Of a stretch of DNA of 64,000 nt, positions 8,934-19,005 are shown in pieces; position 1 is the stretch's first letter, and every line of letters begins with the position of its first letter. The notes below the pieces were generated by a model. It had not been told where the DNA came from. It saw only the letters and a list, made by a program, of their open reading frames with translations, and searched no databases. The DNA is from Pseudomonadales bacterium (GTDB lineage: Bacteria > Pseudomonadota > Gammaproteobacteria > Pseudomonadales > Pseudohongiellaceae), in NCBI GenBank assembly GCA_012103535.1, contig WLWQ01000001.1, positions 1,308,280-1,372,279 of the forward strand. The letters run 5' to 3'. Both the position numbers and the translations under genes were made by a program.

Positions 8934-11102
8934 ATGTACCAATACCAAAACACGCGACGCCAACAAGTAACCGCGACATTCTTCGTTGTCCTAACAACTG
9001 TGATGACAACAAACCTGACTGCACAAGTACCAAACCAGTCTGATGGATTTACTGCAGACCAGGCAGCGCGCGGCGGCGAAGTTTACGAACTCGAATGCGC
9101 GAGTTGTCATCGCTCTGACTTTCAGGGCAGCTTCGAGGCTGTGCAGTTAGCTGGGCCGAATTTTTTGAATAACTGGGCAGAGCAAAGCCCGGCTGAATTG
9201 TTCGACAGCATCAAGGCGACAATGCCTCTTGAGCAACCGGGAAGACTCAGTGATCAGGCTTATGTCGACGTTGTGGCCTATCTGCTTGCAGCCAATGGTG
9301 TGAGTGCGAGCGATGCTGAACTAAGCGCTACAACCGCAAGTTTAATAAGTACATTAATAGAACAAAGAGCAACTGCCTCAAACACTGTTCGCGATCCTGA
9401 GGAAAGAGCACAACTTCGCCCACCACAAGGGCAATCACAAAATGCACCAGCTGGACTCAGAGTATCCGGCACTGTGCCAAACTTCATACCAGTCACCGCT
9501 GAGATGCTTCGGTCTCCATCTCCTGACGATTGGATGATGATCCGGGGCAACTACCAGTCCTGGAGTTACAGCGCGCTTGATGAAATTAATCAAGACAACG
9601 TACAAGATCTCGAACTTGCCTGGTCCTGGTCTATGGCTGAAGGCGGATGGAATGCACCCTCACCGCTGGTCTATAACGGCGTCATTTACTTAACTAACTA
9701 CGGCAATATTGTGCAGGCTCTGGACGCTCGCACCGGTGAACTGATCTGGGAGCATGAGTTCGGTATTGAATCCCAGGGCTATTCCGGCATGAGTCGCAAT
9801 CTTGCCATCTATGAAGACAAAATCTTTTTCGCAACTTCCGATACACGCATGGTTGCACTGGATGCAGCAACCGGTGAGTTGGAATGGATGATGCGCTTTG
9901 GCGACATCACCCAGGGTCACCAAAGTACCAGCGGTCCGCTGGTAGTTAACGGCACTGTCGTGCAGGGGCTAAATGGTTGTGAGCGTTTCAGCCACGCCGG
10001 CTGTTACATCAGTGGTATCGATGCCGATACCGGTGAAACATTATGGACTTTTAACACTGTTGCACAATCGGACGAACCCGGCGGCGACACCTGGGCTAAC
10101 CTGCCCAATCAAATTCGCGGCGGCGGCGATACCTGGATAACCGGCAGCTACGATCCGGACCTGGACTTGATCTACTACGGCGTGGCACAACCGAAACCCT
10201 GGGTAGCGGCGAGTCGCGGCATGACAATAGATGATGCAGCACTCTACACTAATTCAACGCTCGCCCTGCGCCCAGGCGATGGTTCACTCGAGTGGTACCA
10301 CCAATTTGTCCCCGGCGAGACTCTCGATCTCGATGAGGTTTACGAGCGAGTGCTGGTGGATGTCGGTGGACGTTCCGTCGTATTCAACGCCGGCAAACAC
10401 GGAATACTATGGAAGCTCGACCGCATAACTGGCGAGTTTCTCGATTACAAGGAAATGATCTATCAAGACGTGTTTGATTACATCGACCCGAACACCGGTG
10501 CCGTCACCTATCGCCAAGACATTCGCAGCGCCGGAATCAACGAAGCAATAGGTTCCTGTCCGAGTACTGCCGGCGGCAAAAACTGGCACCCCATGAGCTA
10601 TCATCCCGGTGAAGGATTGCTAATCATTCCTATGGCCCAAACCTGTATGCAGATGACTGGTGCAGAGATTGCACTTGTAGAAGGTTCAGGCGGAGTCGGC
10701 ATACGCTCACGACCGTTTCTGGAGATGCCAGGAACCAATGGCAACCTGGGTAAACTCGCAGCGAATGACGTAGACACAATGGAAGAAGTGTGGAGCCTCG
10801 AACAACGCGCGTCATTTTTAACCGGCGTACTCTCAACTGCAGGTGGAGTTGCTTTTATCGGCGATCTCGATAGACGATTTCGCGCGGTGGATGTGAAGAC
10901 CGGTGAAGAACTGTGGCAAACCAGACTCGGCACTTCGGTGCAGGGCTTTCCAGTTTCATTTCAGATTGATGGCGCACAATATATAGCAGTGTCGACTGGA
11001 CTCGGCGGCGGTAGCCCGCGATTGGGTCCGGCCTCACTCGCGCCAGAGATTCAATATCCTCGATCTGGCAATGCGCTGTATGTGTTTCGGTTGAGAGACT
11101 AA
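8934..11102 (+). CDS. Cytochrome c-fused PQQ-dependent alcohol dehydrogenase
   Basis: A 722-residue periplasmic quinoprotein. A signal peptide (about 1-30, ending NLTAQ) and a cytochrome c domain (CASCH at 55-59, ATMPLEQPG as the Met ligand region) precede a propeller from about residue 195. Family landmarks include [26 protein letters not shown] segment replaces the usual NPxPW. The catalytic-loop alignment puts Asp465 and Asp467 in LDLDEV, the DxD pattern known from XoxF-type enzymes. The heme domain is N-terminal, not C-terminal as in classical quinohemoprotein ADHs. It has no vicinal disulfide: its cysteines are spaced apart. It stands alone on its strand, with a repeat copy in its leader and a strong hairpin downstream. 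Alcohol substrate unknown. Confidence 0.88.
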   Translation: MYQYQNTRRQQVTATFFVVLTTVMTTNLTAQVPNQSDGFTADQAARGGEVYELECASCHRSDFQGSFEAVQLAGPNFLNNWAEQSPAELFDSIKATMPLEQPGRLSDQAYVDVVAYLLAANGVSASDAELSATTASLISTLIEQRATASNTVRDPEERAQLRPPQGQSQNAPAGLRVSGTVPNFIPVTAEMLRSPSPDDWMMIRGNYQSWSYSALDEINQDNVQDLELAWSWSMAEGGWNAPSPLVYNGVIYLTNYGNIVQALDARTGELIWEHEFGIESQGYSGMSRNLAIYEDKIFFATSDTRMVALDAATGELEWMMRFGDITQGHQSTSGPLVVNGTVVQGLNGCERFSHAGCYISGIDADTGETLWTFNTVAQSDEPGGDTWANLPNQIRGGGDTWITGSYDPDLDLIYYGVAQPKPWVAASRGMTIDDAALYTNSTLALRPGDGSLEWYHQFVPGETLDLDEVYERVLVDVGGRSVVFNAGKHGILWKLDRITGEFLDYKEMIYQDVFDYIDPNTGAVTYRQDIRSAGINEAIGSCPSTAGGKNWHPMSYHPGEGLLIIPMAQTCMQMTGAEIALVEGSGGVGIRSRPFLEMPGTNGNLGKLAANDVDTMEEVWSLEQRASFLTGVLSTAGGVAFIGDLDRRFRAVDVKTGEELWQTRLGTSVQGFPVSFQIDGAQYIAVSTGLGGGSPRLGPASLAPEIQYPRSGNALYVFRLRD

Positions 11103-11146
11103 TTAATGGGGTCATGTACCCCTCTTTGATAAAAACAGATTAAGGC

Positions 11147-11192
11147 CAGGGTAAAGATACAGTACTGCATCTTTACCCTGACTCCCTTTTCG
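11147..11192 (+). terminator. Perfect 12-bp hairpin of the dispersed repeat family, terminator-like
   Basis: CAGGGTAAAGAT at 11147-11158 pairs perfectly with ATCTTTACCCTG at 11169-11180 across a ten-base loop containing AGTACT. It is followed by ACTCCCTTTT. It lies 44 bases after the quinoprotein stop and just before the next gene. This is the most regular member of the repeat family, and it may end the upstream transcript. Confidence 0.65.
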
Positions 11193-11207
11193 GATTCGGC
11201 TACTGTT

Positions 11208-12407
11208 ATGAAATTCTATTCGGTTTTGATGGCGCTCCTTATCTTCTTGCTGCCAAGTACGCAGATGGCGGCTCAAGAGCAAAGAGTATTAACTCTGTAT
11301 TTCAGTGGCACCGGCATGGATCAGAATATGTGGCAGGAATCTACTAGTGCATTCGGCCAAGCAGAAACGGTTGCCTCGCTACACTACAATCAGATTGTCG
11401 GCGAAAATCAATTTAAAGGTATTGTAGATGGATTTAGTGGCTTGGAGATGGCTGTGCCCGATTGGGACAATAATTTTGCTGCCGCGATTGGTCAGCTGCG
11501 GCCGGCATTTACCGATGTCAGTTGCGAGCAATGCATAACACTTAATTTAGTAGGATTCAGCCGCGGTGCGGTGTCCACCATGCACATGGCGCATCAGCTA
11601 ATCTCCGATGCTGCCAATGTGTCGCTAGCCGAGAAAATCGCCAAAATTAATATTATGGTGTTCGATCCCGTACCTGGCGACCTAACTTTAAACGATGAGC
11701 ATTTCAATTTGCCCGCTCAGGTCGCAAATTTCATAGGTTTTTATTCTGAAGATGAGCGAACCAGCTTTTTCTCTCCTGTGTTTCCTGTTGCAATTAGGGC
11801 ATCGGGTTTCCCGCAGACAAACCTACATTTTTACAGCGTGCCGGGAAGTCACGAGACTATGGTTGGCAGCCGCAGGTCCGATGGACACGCTCACGAAAAT
11901 TTGCCGCTGATCGAGGAGGCTGGAGACGAAGACAGTCTCGCGTACCTTTCTGAATTACTTGAACTGACCACTAGAACAATCTTAGGGTCGGAAGCATGGG
12001 GGCAGGTTCGTTATACAGAAAGGATCACTCCGGAAATCGCGGGCTTGGATCAGATTGAAATACAATTTAACACCGGTATGGAGGCAACCTATACAACGGA
12101 TAATCGAGACTTGTATGCGGGAATGCGCGAGTTTAGCTTTCTCGACCCGTCAAACATTATTAGTCCAACTGAGGCCTGGTCAGATGGGTTTTTCCTCTCA
12201 GGTAGATGCAGGTCAGAGGTGAGTCGGTTTTTTTCGGCAAATAATAATCCACGCTGCGTTTATGTCGGACCTTTTACTGGAAGTCTCCTAGGCATTCCAA
12301 ATAAATCTCTGGATCAGATTGAAGCACTATCTCCGCTAAACGCTACCGATGGCTCGGGAGAATACAAACTTTGGAATCTTATCGAGTCCTTTTACTTGCC
12401 TAACTAA
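11208..12407 (+). CDS. Secreted alpha/beta hydrolase-like protein (GFSRGA nucleophile elbow)
   Basis: A 399-residue exported protein with a signal peptide about 1-22 (ending QMAAQ). The first strand LTLYFSGTGMD resembles the start of DUF2235/Tle1-like lipases. GFSRGAVSTMHMA is a GxSxG-type nucleophile elbow, preceded by CITLNLVGF. Later, VFDPVPGDLTLND and PGSHETMVG could hold the acid and base residues (PGSH with His). This suggests a periplasmic or secreted lipase or esterase of the DUF2235-like group. No type VI secretion genes are nearby, so an effector role is not supported. The protein is of moderate length, and its C-terminal third matches nothing I recognise. Confidence 0.6.
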   Translation: MKFYSVLMALLIFLLPSTQMAAQEQRVLTLYFSGTGMDQNMWQESTSAFGQAETVASLHYNQIVGENQFKGIVDGFSGLEMAVPDWDNNFAAAIGQLRPAFTDVSCEQCITLNLVGFSRGAVSTMHMAHQLISDAANVSLAEKIAKINIMVFDPVPGDLTLNDEHFNLPAQVANFIGFYSEDERTSFFSPVFPVAIRASGFPQTNLHFYSVPGSHETMVGSRRSDGHAHENLPLIEEAGDEDSLAYLSELLELTTRTILGSEAWGQVRYTERITPEIAGLDQIEIQFNTGMEATYTTDNRDLYAGMREFSFLDPSNIISPTEAWSDGFFLSGRCRSEVSRFFSANNNPRCVYVGPFTGSLLGIPNKSLDQIEALSPLNATDGSGEYKLWNLIESFYLPN

Positions 12408-12502
12408 AGACGATGTGGAAATGATTTAGAAAGTGAGAAATCGGAATTAACGGGGTCAGACCTCCCTTACCCTTACTATTTTTGAAAAGCAGACTATCAA
12501 GT

Positions 12503-14035
12503 ATGAAAAAATTCTCAAAATTACGATTTCTCACCGCACTTGCCGGTGTTTTTATTGCCAATTTCGCCTTCGCTGACATAGACAATATTCGTGTCACGCT
12601 TCCCAACAGTGAGGAGGAACTTAGCGGCCGCCTATTCGTGGTTTTTTCCAGGACCAACGATGAGGAACCGCGTCTGGCGATCGGCGATGAAGTCATACCT
12701 CATGAGGCTACGCCTTTTTACGCAGTTGATGTGGATGACTGGAATGGCGAATCTATCAATTTCACTTCAAGCTCGGCTTATCCTCTAACTCAACTTGAGG
12801 AACTGGAATCAGGCCAGTGGTATGTGCAAGCCCTGTATGACACGAATACGATTCTTTCTGATGTTAATTCGCCTGGAAATTACTATTCCAATGTAACTTC
12901 TGTGGTCATTGAGGATGTTGATCTCGACTTGGAAATGCAGCTCACGCAACAGATTCCTGCCGAAACCTTACCGAACGATACTGAGTTGCTGAAATATGTA
13001 CGGATTCGTTCCGAATTGTTGTCGGCGTTCTATAACACGGATGTGTTCTTAAGGGCGTCTGTTTTGTTACCGGTGAGTTATTCGCCTGGATCTGATCGGC
13101 GCTATCCTGTTCTGTATCATGTTGCAGGGATGAATGGGCGCTACACTCGTTCAAGTAACTTATTAAACAATGAAGAGTTCATGCAATACTGGGAAAACAG
13201 TAACAGCACCCAAGCCGTTATCGTATTTCTTGATGGCGAGTCGCCATTTGGAGATTCTTATCAAGTTAACAGCGCAGTGAGTGGACCCTATGCGGACGCA
13301 AACTTCAGTGAGTTGTATCCTTATCTGGCTGAAAATTTTCCTATTGCCGATCAGCCAGCTAACCGCTTCGTGACTGGATGCTCCACCGGCGGCTGGGTCT
13401 CTATGGCCTTGCAGATTTTGTATCCGGACTATTTTAATGGAGCATGGTCATTGAGCCCCGATTCCCCGAGCTTTAGAGCATTTCAATTGGTCGATTTGTA
13501 TAACGACACTAATGCCTTTACCAGCCCAACGGGCATGCTAAGACCCAGTGCACGGGAAACTAATGGCGATCCAAGGTTTAGTATTTCTGACGAAGTGAGA
13601 ATGGAAGCAGCGGTAGGTCGCGGTGATAGTTTTGTCACTTCCGGATTGCAATGGGGAGCCTGGAACGCAGTGTATGGCCAGCCCGATGAGAATGGAAACC
13701 CGATTCCAATCTGGAACCAGGAAACCGGAGAAATCGATTCTTCTGCTGCCGCAGGTTGGTTGCCTTGGGATCTGGAATATTACGTGCGCGAGAATTGGCC
13801 CACACTGGGGCCAAGATTAAACGGTAAGTTGAATTTCTGGATGGGAGATATGGACAACTACTATCTTACCAACGGCCTACGTAATCTGGAACAAGCATTC
13901 AATGAAATGGAAGCACCAGGAGCTGACGTGGAGTTTAATTGGTTGCCGTATCATGGACACTGTGGCTTTGGAACAGAGATTCATTATATTCAGGTACTGG
14001 AAAGCCTCGCTCAACGCACATCGCTACCGAACTAA
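12503..14035 (+). CDS. Secreted esterase, enterochelin esterase/esterase D-like
   Basis: A 510-residue protein starting at ATG 12503. This start gives a clean signal peptide (MKKFSKLRF... ending AFA, about 1-22); an in-frame TTG at 12482 is less likely. An N-terminal beta-sandwich-like region of about 180 residues precedes an alpha/beta hydrolase domain. RYPVLYHVAGMNGRY is the first strand and oxyanion region, GCSTGGW the nucleophile elbow (GxSxG), and a late YHGHCGFG the probable His region. This layout matches the esterase_PHB/enterochelin esterase type of alpha/beta hydrolases. A role in hydrolysing an exported ester or peptide-like substrate is inferred. It is probably transcribed with the preceding secreted hydrolase (96-base gap). 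Confidence 0.75.
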   Translation: MKKFSKLRFLTALAGVFIANFAFADIDNIRVTLPNSEEELSGRLFVVFSRTNDEEPRLAIGDEVIPHEATPFYAVDVDDWNGESINFTSSSAYPLTQLEELESGQWYVQALYDTNTILSDVNSPGNYYSNVTSVVIEDVDLDLEMQLTQQIPAETLPNDTELLKYVRIRSELLSAFYNTDVFLRASVLLPVSYSPGSDRRYPVLYHVAGMNGRYTRSSNLLNNEEFMQYWENSNSTQAVIVFLDGESPFGDSYQVNSAVSGPYADANFSELYPYLAENFPIADQPANRFVTGCSTGGWVSMALQILYPDYFNGAWSLSPDSPSFRAFQLVDLYNDTNAFTSPTGMLRPSARETNGDPRFSISDEVRMEAAVGRGDSFVTSGLQWGAWNAVYGQPDENGNPIPIWNQETGEIDSSAAAGWLPWDLEYYVRENWPTLGPRLNGKLNFWMGDMDNYYLTNGLRNLEQAFNEMEAPGADVEFNWLPYHGHCGFGTEIHYIQVLESLAQRTSLPN

Positions 14036-14046
14036 AAAATGGATTC

Positions 14047-14865
14047 ATGGGATCAGAGTTAAATAAAAGGTTAATAGTTTCACGCCAAGATTGCATTCGT
14101 TGTTTTAACGACAAGTTAACCTCGTTTAGAAGAAAGTTATCTCGTTATGTCCGCGATCCCGATCATAAGTCGATTCATGACGTGCGAACCTCATTTCGCC
14201 GCCTGAATATAGCCTATGATGTATTGCCGAGATCCTGTAGAACTGACGATTCTGAAATTTATCTACATGATGCCAGGCAATTCTTCAACTTGAACAGTCA
14301 GATACGAGACTGGGATGTAATTTCACTAAAACTGCAAGCATACGGATTGTCAGAGAAGGGCAAAATACTTAGGTGGATTAAAGGCGCGAGAAAGAAGCAA
14401 CTGAAGCAAGCAATGAAAATAGCGCTTGCTTTAAATGCACAACCCAGACCGAAGATTGATAAGAATAACAGCCCAAAACTGAATCCCCTACCCATGCATG
14501 TGAACAAACGTGCATTACGTTTTCTCTCCAATCAGCAATTGATACTTGCAGATTCGTCGAATAAAGAAGAACTACACTCGATGCGCAAGGATGCCAAAAA
14601 GCTCTTCTATTTATTGGAAATGGATAACTCACTGGCCAGTGCGAAACAAATGTCCAACATAAAAATGTTTCAACGCCTTACGGGAGAAATTCATGATTGC
14701 GATGTTGCTGAGATTTTTTTAGAGGAGCAAGGGAATGCACATACTGAATTACATCTACTATTAACACAAGAACGTGCAACACGTACTAAGTACTACCTTG
14801 AACTCTGCGAATTTCTCAGCGATGGAAAGTGGCAATCGCTCGCTAATCTAGGAAAAAGGAAATAA
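14047..14865 (+). CDS. CHAD domain protein
   Basis: A 272-residue helical, strongly basic protein. Two CHAD hallmarks are visible: HDVRTSFRRLNIAYDVL in the first half and HSMRKDAKKLFYLLEM in the second. Each has a His and conserved basic residues along a helix, followed by FQRLTGEIHDCDV. CHAD domains bind polyphosphate and are usually fused or linked to CYTH triphosphatases. Neither a CYTH domain nor polyphosphate kinase is nearby, so this is a stand-alone copy. ATG at 14047 is the best start although it has no clear ribosome site. The codons after it (GGATCAGAGTTAAAT) look like a dispersed-repeat arm, so the N-terminus may have been rewritten by the repeat. Confidence 0.78.
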   Translation: MGSELNKRLIVSRQDCIRCFNDKLTSFRRKLSRYVRDPDHKSIHDVRTSFRRLNIAYDVLPRSCRTDDSEIYLHDARQFFNLNSQIRDWDVISLKLQAYGLSEKGKILRWIKGARKKQLKQAMKIALALNAQPRPKIDKNNSPKLNPLPMHVNKRALRFLSNQQLILADSSNKEELHSMRKDAKKLFYLLEMDNSLASAKQMSNIKMFQRLTGEIHDCDVAEIFLEEQGNAHTELHLLLTQERATRTKYYLELCEFLSDGKWQSLANLGKRK

Positions 14866-14866
14866 A

Positions 14867-14908
14867 GGGGACAGAGAAAAATCACTACTGAATTTTAACT
14901 CTGAGCTC
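14867..14908. repeat. Dispersed repeat copy with inverted arms, convergent gap
   Basis: GGGGACAGAGAAAAAT (left arm) pairs imperfectly with ATTTTAACTCTG at 14892-14903. It fills the 50-base gap between the CHAD gene (plus) and the permease remnant (minus), so it could end transcription from both sides. Confidence 0.6.
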
Positions 14909-14915
14909 TTATTTT

Positions 14916-17345
14916 CTACGCAGCACTTAATCCAACAACAGGATTCGACATCGCTGCCCTGAATGCTTGCCAGGATATGGCGCACATCGCGATCAGAATA
15001 GCGGCAACACCACCAAACAATAACATCCACCAACTGATTTCAGTGTGATAGTAAAATCCTTCCAACCATCGGTTCATGATGATCCAGGCGATCGGAGATG
15101 CAATCGCGAAAGCGACTAAAATCAGCTTTAGAAAGTCTCGAGATAACATGAATGCGACACTGGAGACTTCAGCCCCAAGCGTCTTTCGAATTGCTATCTC
15201 TCTTCTTCGTTGTTCTGCGGTGAAACTCGCCAACCCGACCAGGCCGATACAGGCGATAAACACTGCAAGGACTGTCGCAGTTAAAACCAGGTCTCCCATG
15301 AGATTCTCTGCCTGTTAGTCTTCCAGAATGGCGTCATTCATCAGGAAAAAATCAAACGGTTCGATTGGATTGAGAGATGTCCAATTCTGTTCTACAAAAG
15401 AAATGAGCTCCCCGAAATTTTCAGTTTGAATGTCGGCTACCAGGTAACTGGCAGTGAGGAAATTCTCTGCGTTCCACAAAAAGGCCTGGCCATTGGTCTG
15501 GTCATACAGGGCAACGGCATTGAAATCTTCTACGACACCTCTGATTTCAAATGACTGCTGACCATTTGGGATGTCGAAGAGAAGCGATTGCCCTACGGCA
15601 GAAATGGAGTCGTATCCGATATCACTGGCAAGCGATTCGGTGATGATGACTTTATCAATCGAACTGGCGGCACTGTCCGCTTCGAAATTACTGCCGCTGA
15701 TAAATTCAAAGTTCATCAGGTCCAGATAATCCGGTTCAACATAGGATAGGTAGCCGACCACCGATTCTTCTTGCGCCCTGCCTGGTGCATTCATTAATCC
15801 ATCTTCGAGATTCAATGCACTCGGATAAGTGGAGGCGTTACCTACATTGCTAATGTTGGGATGCTGTTGCAGTGCGTTCTTAAAAATTTGAATGTTTTCT
15901 TTGGAGCCGATGCTATTGTGGGGAATGATTAGCTTGTTGATCTTATCGAAGCCCAGATCGTAATTTTCTATAAATTGCATTTGTTCATCGACTACGAGAA
16001 TGCTTTGTAGCAAAGCAATAGAGACAGCGAATTGTACGACGACTAATGCTTTGCGCAATTTTTTAGCGCCAAACATGTTGCCCGAATAGCCACGCAAAAT
16101 ATCGATGGGTTTAAATCTGGCGAGCATGATCGCTGGATACGCGCCTACCAACATGGTGGTTACGATAACCATGCCAATTAGAACGCCCGAATCAAACGCC
16201 GTAGCAAACAATCCTATAGACAGCGATTTTCCAACTGTCGCGCCTAAAATGGGCGCGGCAAGTACTGCAATCCCATACGCCAGCGCGACAGCTACCAGGG
16301 TATAGACAAAGGCTTCGAGCATGAATTGTTGCACCAGCTCTGCTTGTTGAGCGCCAACAACTTTTCGCATGCCGATTTCCTTTGCTCTTAATAGTGCTCT
16401 GGCGGTAGCGAGATTGGTGAAGTTAATACAGGCGATGAACAGAATGAGTGCGGCAACTATGCCGAGCATTGCGTAGTAGGTGGCGTTGCCAATGGGACCA
16501 AGCGACGTGGTCAGTCCGGATTGAAGATAGAGATCCGGCATCGCTTCGAGGAATAGTGTTTTGCTGAAGCCAAGTTGTGCCAGCCGGTCTGCTGCATAGG
16601 TATTCAACCATTCTGGAAGTTTTTGTTGTAGAAATTCCGGATCAGTTTCAGCTTGTAGCTGGACAAAAGTGTAGAACAGATTATTGCCGCCCCATTCTTG
16701 TAGCTCGAAGAACCTGTCACCCAAGGCGCCGCTCATTGATGAAACATAGTAGTCGCCATCGATATGCGTTCGAAACGCATTCTTTTCTATAACACCTGTT
16801 ATGGAATAAAGATCAGTACCCCAGATACTTTCAATCTCAATAGATTGCCCAAGTGCGGACTGCCCGGGAAAAAGTTTCAGCGCGATCTCATCAGTGATGA
16901 CCACAGAAAAGGGTTGATCGAGTGCGGAGTCTGCATTGCCAGCAAGAAAATTGTAGTTAAGCAAATTGAAGAAGCTCGGGTCGGCAAACAATACTTTCTC
17001 TTCAAAGAAGGCGATGTCCTGCACTGTTATCAGGAACTTCTCAACAGCGGGCGCCTTGAAGATCCTGGTGCTATCAAGTACTTCGGGAAAATCTCGCTTT
17101 ATGCCATTGGCGACAGCGGGTGATGCGGTAGCGGACTGATCGTCCTGATCTGAAAACTGGAAATCCGTGGATACCCGATACAAATTCGCCTGGTGGTGTC
17201 GGTCATAACTGGATTCGACGTACAGGTAATTTAGTATCAGCAGGCAAGCCGCCAACCCAATGGAAAGACCAACTATGTTAAACAGTGAGTAATTACGAAT
17301 CTGCATTAGATTTCGGGCTAGCAGAACAAGGTAGTGCCGCAACAT
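14916..17345 (-). pseudogene. FtsX/MacB-like ABC transporter permease with one in-frame stop
   Basis: Together the two open segments make an 809-codon gene of the large MacB_PCD-FtsX permease family (normal size about 800). An N-terminal TM helix, a periplasmic domain, a first FtsX block (TNLATARALLRAKEIGMRKVVGA) and a second periplasmic domain are in 15315-17345. The last FtsX block (GLASFTAEQRRREIAIRKTLGA and its TM helices) is in 14916-15299. Between them is a TAA at 15315-15317, in the same frame, with only five codons (QAENL) before the next ATG. Relatives usually have an aromatic residue here, so a single base change (TAT or TAC to TAA) explains it. No ATPase partner is adjacent. It may be a decayed gene, two separately translated parts, or a read-through case. 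A sequencing error would also explain it. Confidence 0.8.
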
Positions 17346-17523
17346 ACTTCATTCTCCAAAGAACAAGACAATGGCTGATCTGAGTTAGACGCTTACGGAA
17401 TCTGAATGGTTACAAAATAAAAGGAGCAAAATCAAATGGGTCGGATGATTTTTTTTACCAAATATTGAAAATTAATCCGTCCAATCCCTTTTTAACTCTA
17501 TGATTTTCAGCAGGACTCGCCAG

Positions 17524-18693
17524 TTAAAACACGAGCAGATCAGGAGCAATTACCAGTAGCGCTCCTAGCACGCAGATTACCGCGCCGCTTATGAGCTTCA
17601 ACCAGCGGCCCTGCTTCTCCTGCAGCTTGTGATGGCTCAGTGTTACCACGGCTATTGTCACCATGAGCGCATCGTCGGCCATATAAGCCAGGATGTATAA
17701 CAGCAAATAGCCATAGTAGTCCGCCGTAGTTAATGGATAGTAGGTTAATACCTGGGTATAGAGAGCAGGCAATCCTGCGGTACACAGTAGTTCGATAAAG
17801 TTCACCATGATGGCTATCAGGCTCACTCCAATCATGGCGACGCCGAGATTATCCGCTCGCACTACCTTCCGTGCCCGCTCATACAGATTCGGTTTTACTC
17901 CTTCTGGAATACTAAGACTAAAACCTTTGCCCAGCAGAAAAAAATCTTTGATATGCACAATGCCGATCAAGAGTGCGAATAGACCGAGCGCCAACTGCAG
18001 ACCACGAGAAAAACCGAGGAGCCGAAAGACATTGAACCAGGCCGCCATGAAGGCGAAATAGACAAGACCGCTGATTAGCACAAAGGTACCTGCCACCATC
18101 ACAATGCGGGAACGATCGCGTACATGGACCAACAGACTGAGCAGAAAAAGCAGCACCCACATTGCACAAGGATTAAACCCATCCACCAGGCCTATCATGA
18201 TAGTAAATACGGGAAGCCCCAACGCCGAAGGATTAAGATCGCCAAACACAGGTACCTGGGCCATGATACCTTCGGCCAGACTCTCGCGCTGTCCAGTGAT
18301 TACCTGCTCAATCATTGTTCCGGTAATCTCTACCGAATTGAATCCCACCAGCACCTCGTCGCAAAACCTGAAAGTTGGTACTCCAGGTTGCCTGATGTGG
18401 CGGGCTTCATTCATTGCAAGAAATTCCTGCAGCCCACCGGGTGTTTGCTCGATGTCAATTTCATTCACTTGCAACTGGGGATAGCTTTGCTGTAATTCAG
18501 CCAGATAGCTTTTACCCTGTTGACAGTAGGGGCAGCCCTCGCGCACAAAGATACTTATCTCGGTACAGGCGAGTTGAGGAGACTCGGCAGCATTAGCGAA
18601 GCTGCTGCCAATTAATAACCACAACAAGGAGAACGCCGGCGCTATGACAGCAGTAGCCGATTTCAATTGTCCCGAAAATGGAATCTGAACCAT
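17524..18693 (-). CDS. Glutaredoxin-CcdA/DsbD-like membrane fusion protein
   Basis: A 389-residue membrane thiol-redox protein. ATG at 18693 is used because it opens directly into a signal or TM segment ending SFANAA; a TTG further up would add 28 residues. A periplasm-facing glutaredoxin-like domain carries CPYC at 54-57 and a cis-Pro region GVPTF. It is followed by a six-TM CcdA-like domain. NPC at 174-176 (GFNPCAMWVLL) and Cys in NFIELLCTAGLP are the two transmembrane redox cysteines of this family. It probably moves electrons from the cytoplasm to a periplasmic acceptor. It lies downstream of katG, separated by a strong terminator, so it is likely expressed on its own. The partner protein is unknown. 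Confidence 0.85.
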   Translation of the reverse strand: MVQIPFSGQLKSATAVIAPAFSLLWLLIGSSFANAAESPQLACTEISIFVREGCPYCQQGKSYLAELQQSYPQLQVNEIDIEQTPGGLQEFLAMNEARHIRQPGVPTFRFCDEVLVGFNSVEITGTMIEQVITGQRESLAEGIMAQVPVFGDLNPSALGLPVFTIMIGLVDGFNPCAMWVLLFLLSLLVHVRDRSRIVMVAGTFVLISGLVYFAFMAAWFNVFRLLGFSRGLQLALGLFALLIGIVHIKDFFLLGKGFSLSIPEGVKPNLYERARKVVRADNLGVAMIGVSLIAIMVNFIELLCTAGLPALYTQVLTYYPLTTADYYGYLLLYILAYMADDALMVTIAVVTLSHHKLQEKQGRWLKLISGAVICVLGALLVIAPDLLVF

Positions 18694-19005
18694 ATTCAGA
18701 AACGTAGAGCATTTTTGACACGAGATAATTGACTTAGATGAAATTTTTTTCGATTTACCTTCGGTAAAAGGGAACAAATTTATTTTTTAAACAGGAGAAC
18801 TTAAGGGAGAATTAAAGCAATCAGAGTATTATTTTTGGGGAACTCGTGGTGGTGCGAATCGAAATCGCATGAGTGAACAGCGGATGCGATTCAGGAAGCG
18901 CAGAAAGGTAAAACCGGATAAAAAAACGGCACCAATATAATAGGTGCCGTTCTCATTTTTTACTTACTAAAGAAGCGTTGTTGCTTCTTAAAATACTAGA
19001 GAGTT
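18694..19005. other. Gap between the glutaredoxin-CcdA and katG genes
   Basis: A 312-base stretch with no convincing gene. It contains the katG terminator (18920-18951) and a second perfect seven-base hairpin (AAGAAGC at 18970-18976 with GCTTCTT at 18983-18989) between that terminator and the katG stop codon. The remaining 200 bases should hold the promoter of the fusion gene, but I could not assign -35/-10 boxes. Confidence 0.6.
18920..18951 (-). terminator. Intrinsic terminator of katG
   Basis: On the minus strand AACGGCACC (18951-18943) pairs perfectly with GGTGCCGTT (18933-18925) over a nine-base AT-rich loop, followed directly by seven T residues (18926-18920). This is a textbook rho-independent terminator 55 bases after the katG stop codon. 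Confidence 0.9.

Noticed and set aside
11208..12407. Type VI secretion lipase effector
   Set aside because: The hydrolase has a Sec signal and no VgrG, immunity or other secretion gene is close, so a periplasmic or secreted hydrolase is more likely.
14916..15299. Separate 127-residue membrane protein
   Set aside because: It continues the permease in the same frame after one stop codon and completes the FtsX domain, so it is listed as part of the broken gene.
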